The translations under genes and the position numbers were made by a program. The notes below the pieces were generated by a model. The model was given only the letters and a program-made list of their open reading frames with translations, ran no database searches and had not been told where the DNA came from. A stretch of 27,929 bases of DNA from Treponema sp. (GTDB taxonomy: Bacteria; Spirochaetota; Spirochaetia; Treponematales; Breznakiellaceae): contig JAISEB010000053.1 of assembly GCA_031264395.1 (NCBI GenBank), positions 1 to 27,929 of the forward strand, written 5' to 3'. Positions 1 through 7,216 of this stretch are shown here, in pieces (within the stretch, counting starts at the first letter, position 1; each line of letters starts with the position of its first letter).

Positions 1-2826
1 GCTGAACTGTTCGGCCTTGATAAAAAAACTGACGGTTTCATATTCCGAAAGGGGAAGGGAAGGAACGCGGCCGTCCGCGCCCGCGGTCATGCCGGAGCCG
101 AGATCCAGCTCCAGTTTCAGCACCCGCTGGCGGCTTCCTTCAGGGTGAAGCTTCCCCATTATTTCATTGTATTTATCCTCAAGCCTCCCTGTTCCTGTTT
201 CCAGCCATTCGGCGGCGACGGCAACCAGGCTGGAAGCGGGAAGGAGGGACCCGGCGCTTTCGGCGACGGGCCGCCAGGACGCCCCCCGCACAATGGGAGG
301 GGCGAGCAGAACGCGGCCCGGCATGGCGGCCGTTCCGCTGTAGGTAACATAGAGCCGCATGTGATCTGCGCCCCGCAGTTTCTGGCGGTCGCTGTCGGTA
401 AGCCTGTACGGCACGATACGCGCGTTCTCGTCGAATACGGAGGACGCCGTAAAGAGGGGGATGGTGACGATGAGGTTGTCGTTTTCGGCGATCCCGTAGT
501 CCTTTCCCGAAAGGGAACCGAATTGAAGGAAAACTTCTATCTGGCCCGCGGCGGGAAGTGAAGAGAAACCCTGGAAACGGAAGGGGATTTCAATCTCGCC
601 TCCCCGTTCCAGAATTTCACTTTCGCTTCCCAGGGGAACCTCGAAACCGGCCCAGGTCTTGCTGCTGTCAAGGGTAAATTCCGCGGCCAGCACCTGCGCC
701 TGGGAGCCGAATTGCGAGTCGAGCGCGGGATAGGGGCCCTCCCTGCCCGCGACAACGGAGGAGCCGGCCCAGGTAATCTGCATGAGGTTGCCCAGGATGG
801 ATCTGTCGTAGTAGTTGCGGTAGACAAGGGGCGCCCTGTTATCAAGGGAAAACGCGGAAGGCGGCCAGGCGTTAAAGGAAGTCTCAGAGGGCATGTACAG
901 GACGATTTCGTTTCCTTCCATTCCCGCGATCCGGTACATCCCCGTCGTGTCGGGCTGCTCAAAGGAAAATCCCGCGGTTATTCTTGATTTGAGCCTGTCG
1001 TAGTTCCAGTTTGACGCCGCCGAAATTCCCACGGTTCCCGGGCTTGACGCCCCCTCTTCGGAATACGATTCCCCGCTGAGGTTCCACCTGAGCCCGACGG
1101 CAAGTTCCGAACTCCAGGCACGGCCGGGATCGTACACCATGCCCACCCCCGCGGCTATGCTGCCGTGCCGCCGTTCGTTGCTCCGTTTCAGGTAGCTGAT
1201 CCGTATGACTTCGTTGTGAAGCGGGGGATTTCCAAGCGTCACCGTCCCGCTTGATTCGTCATAGCTGAAGGCCGTATCGGGAAGGCCGCTCCTGTAGACC
1301 TGCACCGATCCCGGCACCACGTCGGTTCCCAGCGCGAAGGAGCCTGAGCCTGAACTGCCGTAACTGGTAAAGCGCACGCCCAGGTCCCCGTTAAAATGAT
1401 AAGAGCCGGGAAGGTAGATTTCGGGGTACAGGTTTGCCATAGGCCAGCGGGTTCCCGCTTCCCGCCCGCCCCGGACCGGGCCCGCAAGTTCGTAAAGCCC
1501 CCGCCGCGTCTCCTGCGAGGCGTACAGGGGAACGTCCGCGCTTATGGCGTTTTCCTCCACGGATACGATGTCGTAACCCGGAACGCGTTCCTTGTTTGAA
1601 AGCCGCACCAGGCTTGCCCCCGTTGACGAACTGGAAGGCGCCTGGTACCGGCTCTGCCGTTCAAAAGGGGAGAAGGTTCCCCTTTCGTAGATCACAAGGG
1701 CGGTAACGCCGTTGTTGAGCGTGACGGTTCCCGGCCTCCCCGCCGGGGGAGAGGCGGAATCCCCCGGCTGCGGGTAATCTTCAAGATTGGCCCCCGCGCC
1801 GAACCACCTCTGCGCCTCCCCAAGAAAACCGCTTGACGCCGGGGTGGCGTAGTTCCCCATGGAGATCCCCCAGGGCGCGGAATTCCCGCCCTTCGTATAC
1901 GCCGCGGCGACCATGCCGGCCGGGCTTATGCCAAGTTCGACAACCCCCTGCGAAGCCCCGGCGGCATACTCGGTCGAAAGGGCGCGCCGCCAGCGGCGGT
2001 TGTTCTGGTCCCGCAGTTCCCCGTTGACATCTTCAACGTACACAGTGGGAGGAACGTCGAGGTTGTCGTCGGGGAGCACAAAGAACCTGCCGTGGACGGG
2101 GCTTTCAAGGCCGACATAGCTGTAGGTCCGCTCGCGGTCCCCCACAAAGATACGCTCCTCCCTGGCGGCGGCGTCATAGCGGAACAGGCTGTGGACCGTA
2201 AAATCACCCGCGCCGAAGCGTCCGTAAATGCCAAAGGAATTGGGCGAATTGCCCCCCAGATCCATGTAGGGAAAAGCGGGAAAATCAAGGCCGGTGTTGC
2301 CTATCCCAACATATTGAACCGCTTCCCCGGGACGGCCCTGATAACCTGCCCGGTAGGTATTCATGCTGTAGTCGTCCAGAAAATTCGCCTCGACGAACCA
2401 GCGGTTCCTTACCCAGAGCGAAAGGGTCAGATCGGCTTCCTGTTCGAAAAGAAAAGGTGAATCCGTGGAAAGCGCCGTTCCCAGGCTGCTGCGGGTAAAG
2501 CCCAGATTTCCCGAAAGAGTGCCTTTCCAGAAACCGGATACCAAAAGATCCACCTCGGAATTTCCCAGCGTGATGGAGGCAAGTTCGGTGCTTGCCTCGC
2601 GGGTAATGTTTTCCCTGAGACTTTCCACGTCAAGATTGCCGGGCGGCTCTTCCGCCCGCGCCGTTTCGCCGTCTCCCGTAGCCTGTGCTTCCGCGGACTG
2701 CGCCCCTTCGGTTTGTCCGGCGCTCCCGGCCTCCCGCGCGGCCTCCTCTTCCGCCTCCTGTGCCGCCAAAGGAAGGGCCAGAAACACAGTGAGGAATACA
2801 CATGGAAGAACGCCCTTGAAATTCAT
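1..2826 (-). CDS. Large exported, probably outer-membrane beta-rich protein (3' end beyond window)
   Basis: Reading the minus strand from the ATG at 2826-2824 gives 942 codons without a stop to the window edge, so the C-terminus is missing. Residues 1-22 form a Sec signal peptide (MNFKGVLPCVFLTVFLALPLAAQ) with a likely cleavage next to LAA-Q. A low-complexity acidic/Ala/Gly/Thr linker runs to about residue 65. The rest alternates hydrophobic and polar residues with many aromatic residues, as in beta-barrels and beta-sandwiches. Near residues 500-530 the text VVPGSVQVYRSG followed by YDESSGTVTLGNPPL resembles units found in Bacteroidota SprA-type surface proteins; this is a motif-level impression only. 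Residues after about 780 look like a separate beta-sandwich. It is divergent from the DUF503 gene across 29 bp. Role unknown; surface or outer-membrane location is inferred from signal peptide and composition. Confidence 0.8.
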   Translation of the reverse strand, partial: MNFKGVLPCVFLTVFLALPLAAQEAEEEAAREAGSAGQTEGAQSAEAQATGDGETARAEEPPGNLDVESLRENITREASTELASITLGNSEVDLLVSGFWKGTLSGNLGFTRSSLGTALSTDSPFLFEQEADLTLSLWVRNRWFVEANFLDDYSMNTYRAGYQGRPGEAVQYVGIGNTGLDFPAFPYMDLGGNSPNSFGIYGRFGAGDFTVHSLFRYDAAAREERIFVGDRERTYSYVGLESPVHGRFFVLPDDNLDVPPTVYVEDVNGELRDQNNRRWRRALSTEYAAGASQGVVELGISPAGMVAAAYTKGGNSAPWGISMGNYATPASSGFLGEAQRWFGAGANLEDYPQPGDSASPPAGRPGTVTLNNGVTALVIYERGTFSPFERQSRYQAPSSSSTGASLVRLSNKERVPGYDIVSVEENAISADVPLYASQETRRGLYELAGPVRGGREAGTRWPMANLYPEIYLPGSYHFNGDLGVRFTSYGSSGSGSFALGTDVVPGSVQVYRSGLPDTAFSYDESSGTVTLGNPPLHNEVIRISYLKRSNERRHGSIAAGVGMVYDPGRAWSSELAVGLRWNLSGESYSEEGASSPGTVGISAASNWNYDRLKSRITAGFSFEQPDTTGMYRIAGMEGNEIVLYMPSETSFNAWPPSAFSLDNRAPLVYRNYYDRSILGNLMQITWAGSSVVAGREGPYPALDSQFGSQAQVLAAEFTLDSSKTWAGFEVPLGSESEILERGGEIEIPFRFQGFSSLPAAGQIEVFLQFGSLSGKDYGIAENDNLIVTIPLFTASSVFDENARIVPYRLTDSDRQKLRGADHMRLYVTYSGTAAMPGRVLLAPPIVRGASWRPVAESAGSLLPASSLVAVAAEWLETGTGRLEDKYNEIMGKLHPEGSRQRVLKLELDLGSGMTAGADGRVPSLPLSEYETVSFFIKAEQFS

Positions 2827-2844
2827 ACCCGGATACAGTATAGT
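2816..2844 (+). promoter_or_regulatory. Candidate sigma-70 promoter for the DUF503 gene
   Basis: TTGAAA (2816-2821), a 17-bp spacer and TATAGT (2839-2844) make a near-consensus promoter. The -35 box lies inside the first codons of the divergent surface-protein gene. Expected initiation near 2851 would leave about 5 nt before the ATG at 2856, so the GGAG at 2850-2853 would sit at the very 5' end of the mRNA. Confidence 0.55.
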
Positions 2845-2866
2845 GGACCGGAGTTATGATTGTCTC
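2837..2866 (-). promoter_or_regulatory. Candidate promoter for the large surface-protein gene
   Basis: On the minus strand a GAGACA box (2866-2861), an 18-bp spacer and TATACT (2842-2837) lie 10 nt before the ATG at 2826. The -10 box overlaps that of the divergent promoter on the plus strand. A start site about 7 nt past the -10 would leave a leader of only 3-4 nt. Predicted from consensus only. Confidence 0.45.
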
Positions 2867-3143
2867 CATGATTCAGATGATTTTTGAAATACCGGACGCG
2901 GATACCATAAAGGAAAAACGCCGTATTATCAGATCGGTCAGGGACAAATTGCAGAGGAAGTTCCGCATGAGCGCCGCCGAGGTGGATCTGCAGGATTCGC
3001 TCCGCTTCGCCCAGATTGGAGGAGCGCTGGTGTCGAATTCCCGTACCTTCGGCGAATCGGTGATGCAGAAAGCCTTTGAAATGATAGAACGGGACGTGCC
3101 GGTGCGCATTCAGGATATACACATATATTCCGAGGAATTTTAA
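2856..3143 (+). CDS. ylxP: DUF503 / YlxP-family small protein
   Basis: The 95-residue product has the DUF503 signature: a short beta-strand start, then TIKEKRRIIRSVRDKL near residues 17-32, and SAAEVDLQD with FAQIGGALVS around residues 39-58. The Lys of KEKR falls at position 19, as in B. subtilis YlxP as I remember it, which supports the ATG at 2856 over the in-frame ATGs at 2868 and 2877. GGAG at 2850-2853 is only 2 nt from this ATG, tighter than usual. The family often sits near ribosome-maturation genes and a ribosome-linked role has been proposed; here it sits alone before a lipoprotein gene. Function in this organism is not known. Confidence 0.85.
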   Translation: MIVSMIQMIFEIPDADTIKEKRRIIRSVRDKLQRKFRMSAAEVDLQDSLRFAQIGGALVSNSRTFGESVMQKAFEMIERDVPVRIQDIHIYSEEF

Positions 3144-3148
3144 TCCGG

Positions 3149-3163
3149 CCCGGACGCCGGGAG
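3149..3163 (+). promoter_or_regulatory. Small GC hairpin holding the Shine-Dalgarno of the next gene
   Basis: CCCGG (3149-3153) and CCGGG (3157-3161) form a perfect 5-bp stem with an ACG loop. The right arm runs into GGGAG (3159-3163), the ribosome binding site 5 nt before the ATG at 3169, so three of its five bases lie in the stem. It may lower translation of the lipoprotein unless ribosomes from the upstream gene open it. Stem is seen; effect is inferred. Confidence 0.35.
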
Positions 3164-3168
3164 TTTGC

Positions 3169-3813
3169 ATGATTTACATGAAAGTACGAAAGATTTTTTC
3201 CGTTACCGCGCTGTTCTTGTCCCTGCTTTTTGTCTCCTGCTTCGGCTTTGACGCGGAGATCGAAATAAGGGAAAACGGCGCCGTCCTTAACCTTGAATAC
3301 CGCGTTTCTTCCCGGCTGGAGGAAACCGGAAAACTCGACGGGAATGAGCAATGGCCCATGCTTCCCGCGGGAAGGCGGGACTTTGAGCGTACCGCCGCGA
3401 GGCTTAAAGGGACTCGCCTGAAATCCTTCTCCTCAAAAATCACGGGGAACGATCTTGTTACCCGCGTATCGCTCGAATTTGACAGTATGGAGACGCTCGT
3501 TTCGTTCCTTGACGCCGCGGGAGAAGACGTGTCGTATACGGCGGCCAACGGAAAGAACGTTCTTTCCATGACGCTCCTCAGGGCCGGCGGCGCGCCCCGG
3601 GGCGGGGAGGAGCGTTCCTTTATCACGGCGGCCTTCGAGGGCTACGCCGCCGCCATAAGCCTTAAAAGCCCCGGCGCGGCCGTTGTTCCCGCAGACGGCG
3701 GGGGGAAGAGGATAGACATCCCCGGCGCTTCCGTTACAGGCGGCGCCTTCTCCGTGCCCATGGGAGACCTCCTTTCCTTCGATAGTCCTGTTACGCTGGA
3801 ATTCACCTGGTAA
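3169..3813 (+). CDS. Putative lipoprotein of unknown function
   Basis: The 214-residue product starts with positive residues and a hydrophobic core ending in LSLLFVSC, a lipobox with Cys24 as the likely lipidated residue. The mature part is compact and beta-like (for example AEIEIRENGAVLNLEYRVSS after the Cys), without a domain I can name. The ATG at 3169 has GGGAG 5 nt upstream; the ATG at 3178 would be 14 nt away and is less likely. It follows the DUF503 gene by 25 bp, so the two are probably cotranscribed. Lipidation and membrane anchoring are inferred from the signal; function is unknown. Confidence 0.8.
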   Translation: MIYMKVRKIFSVTALFLSLLFVSCFGFDAEIEIRENGAVLNLEYRVSSRLEETGKLDGNEQWPMLPAGRRDFERTAARLKGTRLKSFSSKITGNDLVTRVSLEFDSMETLVSFLDAAGEDVSYTAANGKNVLSMTLLRAGGAPRGGEERSFITAAFEGYAAAISLKSPGAAVVPADGGGKRIDIPGASVTGGAFSVPMGDLLSFDSPVTLEFTW

Positions 3814-3830
3814 ATATTGGACAATGCCCG

Positions 3831-3860
3831 CTGACAAATCATCCTTTCCGGGTGTATACT
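3831..3860 (+). promoter_or_regulatory. Candidate promoter for the lipoprotein-trmB-ligA-hexosaminidase operon
   Basis: CTGACA (3831-3836), an 18-bp spacer and TATACT (3855-3860) match the sigma-70 consensus well. Only 6 nt (AAAGGC) separate the -10 from the ATG at 3867, so initiation 6-7 nt past the -10 would fall on or next to the start codon, predicting a leaderless mRNA. Confidence 0.55.
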
Positions 3861-3866
3861 AAAGGC

Positions 3867-4571
3867 ATGACATTCCGCGCGGCGCGTTTTTTTTCCCCGC
3901 CGGGGGGGCCCTTTCTTTTCCTCTTTTTCGCACAGGCTTTTCTCGCGGTTTTTGCCTCCTGTTCGCGTTCGGCGCCTGAAATACGTTTCGGTTTTATAGA
4001 GCTGGTGTATTATCAGGATACGGGGGAAGGGGGAAACCGGGGCGGGCGGCCGTTTGAGCGGTATTCGTTTTTTGTCATTCCCGAACACGACGACGGCGTT
4101 GAGGATCTTTCGGAACTGTATCTGTACCACGACCGGGAGGGGCTCCGCTGGAAAATATCGAGCGGCGACTGGGTCCAGTACGAGGAGAACGGAAAGACCT
4201 GGATAGGAAGCCGCGCCATAGCCATGAACGGGAACGAAAACCTTCCCCGCGGAATGTACCGGGCGGAACTGTTCAGCAAGGGGGGGGAACATTCGGAGCG
4301 GACCTTTACCTTCGACGCCCCGGAGGAACCCTATCCTTTTCCCTCTTTTTTCGCGGGCGGCGGCGAGTACCGGATCGATTCACAGTACCCGGTGAACCGT
4401 CTTGTCCTGTACGACGGCGAAGGCGGTTATGTGAACACCATGGTCCCCGGGGAACGTTCCGGGCCGCTTCTTTCGCTTGACCTGCCCGCCGGCGTGCGTT
4501 CCGCCGCGCTCTGGGCGGAAGATCCCGAATACCGTACGTCCGCCTTTACCGCCGTAGTTCCGGTTAGATGA
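3867..4571 (+). CDS. Putative lipoprotein, first gene of the trmB-ligA operon
   Basis: Read from the ATG at 3867 the product has 234 residues. A basic N-terminus and a long Phe/Leu/Ala core end in AVFASC, a lipobox with Cys32. The mature domain (FGFIELVYYQ and onward) is rich in aromatic and charged residues and looks beta-rich; I cannot assign a family. A GTG at 3852 in frame is possible, but that codon overlaps the candidate promoter and has no ribosome binding site. The stop overlaps the trmB start in an ATGA at 4568-4571, so translation is probably coupled. Expected to be anchored to a membrane on the periplasmic or outer side. Confidence 0.75.
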   Translation: MTFRAARFFSPPGGPFLFLFFAQAFLAVFASCSRSAPEIRFGFIELVYYQDTGEGGNRGGRPFERYSFFVIPEHDDGVEDLSELYLYHDREGLRWKISSGDWVQYEENGKTWIGSRAIAMNGNENLPRGMYRAELFSKGGEHSERTFTFDAPEEPYPFPSFFAGGGEYRIDSQYPVNRLVLYDGEGGYVNTMVPGERSGPLLSLDLPAGVRSAALWAEDPEYRTSAFTAVVPVR

Positions 4572-5230
4572 GGCCGCGGAGTTTTGTCCTCCGTTCCGGC
4601 CGCATGAGCGCCGCCCAGAAACGGAGCTACCGGGCCCTTTATTCCCGCTGGTGCATTCCCTTCGGGAACGGGGCGCTTGACTTTGAAAAGATCTTCGGCA
4701 ACAGGAACCCGGTAACCGCCGAAATAGGATTCGGCATGGGGGAAAGCACCGCGCTTGCCGCGTCGGAAAATCCCGGCGTGAATTATGTGGGCGTGGAGGT
4801 TTACAAGGCCGGAATCGGGAAGCTCCTGTGGGAAATAGACAGAAGAGGGCTTGCGAACATACGGATCATCGAACACGACGCGGCGGAGGTTGTTGAACAC
4901 ATGATAGGGGCGGCCTCCCTTGACGCGTTTCACATCTTCTTCCCCGATCCCTGGCCCAAGAAACGCCACCACAAGAGGCGGCTTCTTGCCCTGCCCTTTA
5001 CCGGCCTCCTTGCCGCCGGGCTGAAAAGCGGCGGCTATATTTCCTTCGCGACCGACTGGGAAGACTACGCGGTATGGGCGCTTGGGGAACTTTCCCGGAC
5101 GGCCGGACTGGTGAATCCTTACGGGGAAGGTTTTGCCCCGCGGCCCGCATGGCGGCCGGAAACAAAATTCGAACGGAAGGGAATTGCCAAAGGCAGGCAA
5201 ATCAGGGAATTATATTTCATACGTTCCTGA
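4568..5230 (+). CDS. trmB: tRNA (guanine-N7-)-methyltransferase TrmB
   Basis: The enzyme makes m7G46 in the variable loop of tRNAs using S-adenosylmethionine. The 220-residue product has the family landmarks: AEIGFGMGES (residues 51-60) as the SAM loop, GVEVYK (75-80) with the acidic ribose-binding residue, EHDAAEV (102-108), FFPDPWPKKRHHKRR (124-138), the most diagnostic motif, and the late TKFERKG (199-205). The N-terminal RSFVLRSGR is also conserved in the family, supporting the ATG at 4568 even though no ribosome binding site is visible; it overlaps the preceding stop and is probably coupled. Length is normal. Cytoplasmic. Confidence 0.95.
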   Translation: MRPRSFVLRSGRMSAAQKRSYRALYSRWCIPFGNGALDFEKIFGNRNPVTAEIGFGMGESTALAASENPGVNYVGVEVYKAGIGKLLWEIDRRGLANIRIIEHDAAEVVEHMIGAASLDAFHIFFPDPWPKKRHHKRRLLALPFTGLLAAGLKSGGYISFATDWEDYAVWALGELSRTAGLVNPYGEGFAPRPAWRPETKFERKGIAKGRQIRELYFIRS

Positions 5231-5245
5231 ATGCGGGAGTGCGGT

Positions 5246-7216
5246 GTGGAAAAAAAGAACGCCGGGCGGGTTGCCGCCCTGGAACGGCTGATAGAGGCTT
5301 ATCAGAAATCCTATTACGGCGGCGAGGCGGAAATTTCCGACGCCGAATTCGACCTCCTCTGGGACGAACTTGCGTCCCTTGCCCCCGAAAGCCCCGTGCT
5401 CAAAAAAGTCGGGTCGGACGCCCTTTCCACGGAAGACGGCTTTCCCAAGGCAAGGCACATCATTCCCATGGGAAGCCAGGACAAGGCGGCGAACCCCGGC
5501 GATTTTTTGGCCTGGGTAAAAAAAATGAACGGGGGGGAAGCCCCGAAAACCTTCCTTGTCCAGTACAAGCTCGACGGGGCAAGTCTTGAACTCCAGTACG
5601 AAAAGGGAACGCTCAGAAGGGCCGTTACACGGGGAGACGGGATCACCGGGGACGAGATAACCGCCAACGCCAGGCGCATGGGAGGGGTGCCGGCAAAGCT
5701 GGATCTTCCGTTTTCAGGCGGCGTGCGGGGCGAAGTGGTAATGACCCGCAAAACATGGAAAGAGAAATACGCCGGCAAGGCGAACTGCCGCAACGCCGCC
5801 AACGGCATCATGAGGCGCAAAGACGGGGAGGGCTGCGAGGATCTCCGCGTCATCGTCTATGACGCCGCCGCCTCCGGGGACGATGAGTATTTCGGCGGCG
5901 AAAGGGAAAAGATAGCCTGGTTAACCGCCCGCGGATTTGAGTTAACGGTTACGAGGGAATTTTCCGATCCCGGAAAAATCATCGCCTACAGGGAGGAGAT
6001 CGCCGGAAAACGGGAGAAGATCCCCGTCGACATAGACGGCCTTGTGGTAAAGGACACGGCGGTGGATATGGCCGACCTTAGAAGGGCGCGGCCGGAAAAA
6101 CAGATAGCCTTCAAGTTTGAACTGGAAACTGCCTTCAGCATACTGCGGGAAGTGGAATGGAGCGAATCGGGGGCCACCTACACGCCTATCGGGGTAGTGG
6201 ACCCGGTACGGCTCGCGGGAACCACCGTCCAGCGGGCAAATCTTAACAACCCGGACATGATACGGGCCATGGGCCTCAGGATAGGATCGGCCGTCTCCGT
6301 TGTAAAGCGCGGGGAGATCATCCCCAAAATAGAAGGCTCCGCCCCCCCGGGCGCTCTGGCCGAAGGGGAACTGAAGGACATAGCGTTTCCCTCCCGCTGC
6401 GGGGCCTGCGGAACGGATCTTGTGGACGGCGGCACAAGGCTGTACTGCCCCAATCCCCTGTGTTCCAAGCGGCTCCATCACCGCCTTGAAAAATGGGTGT
6501 CCGTTCTTGACATACGGGAACTGGGCGACAAGCTCCTCCGCCAGCTCTTTGACAGGAAGCGCGTCACCCGCGTTGCCGATCTTTACACGCTGGAAGCGGC
6601 GGAGCTTGCCGGGTACGAAAGGATGGGGGAACTTTCCGCCGTCAAGGTCGTGCGGCACATCAGGACGCCGAGGAACCTGTCCCTTGCCGCCTTTGTGGCC
6701 GGCTTCGATCTTGAAGGGGTGGGGGAACTTATCATGGAAAAGGCGGTGAACGCCGGTTTTGACACCCTTGAAAAACTCAGGGCCGCCTCCGTTTCCGAAC
6801 TGGCCGCCGTTTACGGCCTTGGGGAGATCACCGCCGGCGTCATCGTTCAGGGCTTAAAGGAAGCGGCCGGGGAAATGGACGAGGTTCTTTCCACGGGGAT
6901 CATAGTCATAGCTCCTCCGCCGCGGGGTGAATCGCTGAGCCTCCGGGGGCTTTCCTTCTGCTTTACGGGCGAGCTTGCCTCGATGAAACGGCAGCAGGCG
7001 GAAGAAAAGGTGAAAAGCCTCGGGGCTTCGGCAAAGACCTCTGTAACAAAGGATCTTTCATACCTTGTAACCAACGATCCGGAGTCGGGAACATCTAAAA
7101 ACAAAAAGGCCCGCGAACTGGGCGTGGCCGTTATTGGGGAAGACGCGTTTCTCGCCATTCTTGCCTCCGGGGTAAAAAAGGCGGAAGGAAACCTTCCCCA
7201 AGGAGTACAGTCATGA
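5246..7216 (+). CDS. ligA: NAD+-dependent DNA ligase LigA (divergent)
   Basis: It seals nicks using NAD+. From the GTG at 5246 the product has 656 residues. It shows an Ia-like NAD-binding region (SYYGGEAEISDAEFD, 22-36), adenylation motif YKLDGAS with Lys108, TRGDGITGDEITAN (128-141), RGEVVM (161-166), VDIDGLVVK (261-269), an OB fold, a zinc finger with Cys385, 388, 401 and 406, helix-hairpin-helix repeats (about 415-555) and a BRCT domain (about 562-645). GGGAG at 5235-5239 is 6 nt before this GTG; the ATG at 5231, abutting the trmB stop, is an alternative without such a site. Several signature residues differ from typical LigA, including PMGSQDKA for the usual PMLSLDNAF type, Tyr and Phe at usual His/Tyr positions in Ia, and CRNAANGIMRR for PRNAAAGSLRQ. 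All catalytic motifs remain, so it is probably active. Confidence 0.92.
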   Translation: MEKKNAGRVAALERLIEAYQKSYYGGEAEISDAEFDLLWDELASLAPESPVLKKVGSDALSTEDGFPKARHIIPMGSQDKAANPGDFLAWVKKMNGGEAPKTFLVQYKLDGASLELQYEKGTLRRAVTRGDGITGDEITANARRMGGVPAKLDLPFSGGVRGEVVMTRKTWKEKYAGKANCRNAANGIMRRKDGEGCEDLRVIVYDAAASGDDEYFGGEREKIAWLTARGFELTVTREFSDPGKIIAYREEIAGKREKIPVDIDGLVVKDTAVDMADLRRARPEKQIAFKFELETAFSILREVEWSESGATYTPIGVVDPVRLAGTTVQRANLNNPDMIRAMGLRIGSAVSVVKRGEIIPKIEGSAPPGALAEGELKDIAFPSRCGACGTDLVDGGTRLYCPNPLCSKRLHHRLEKWVSVLDIRELGDKLLRQLFDRKRVTRVADLYTLEAAELAGYERMGELSAVKVVRHIRTPRNLSLAAFVAGFDLEGVGELIMEKAVNAGFDTLEKLRAASVSELAAVYGLGEITAGVIVQGLKEAAGEMDEVLSTGIIVIAPPPRGESLSLRGLSFCFTGELASMKRQQAEEKVKSLGASAKTSVTKDLSYLVTNDPESGTSKNKKARELGVAVIGEDAFLAILASGVKKAEGNLPQGVQS

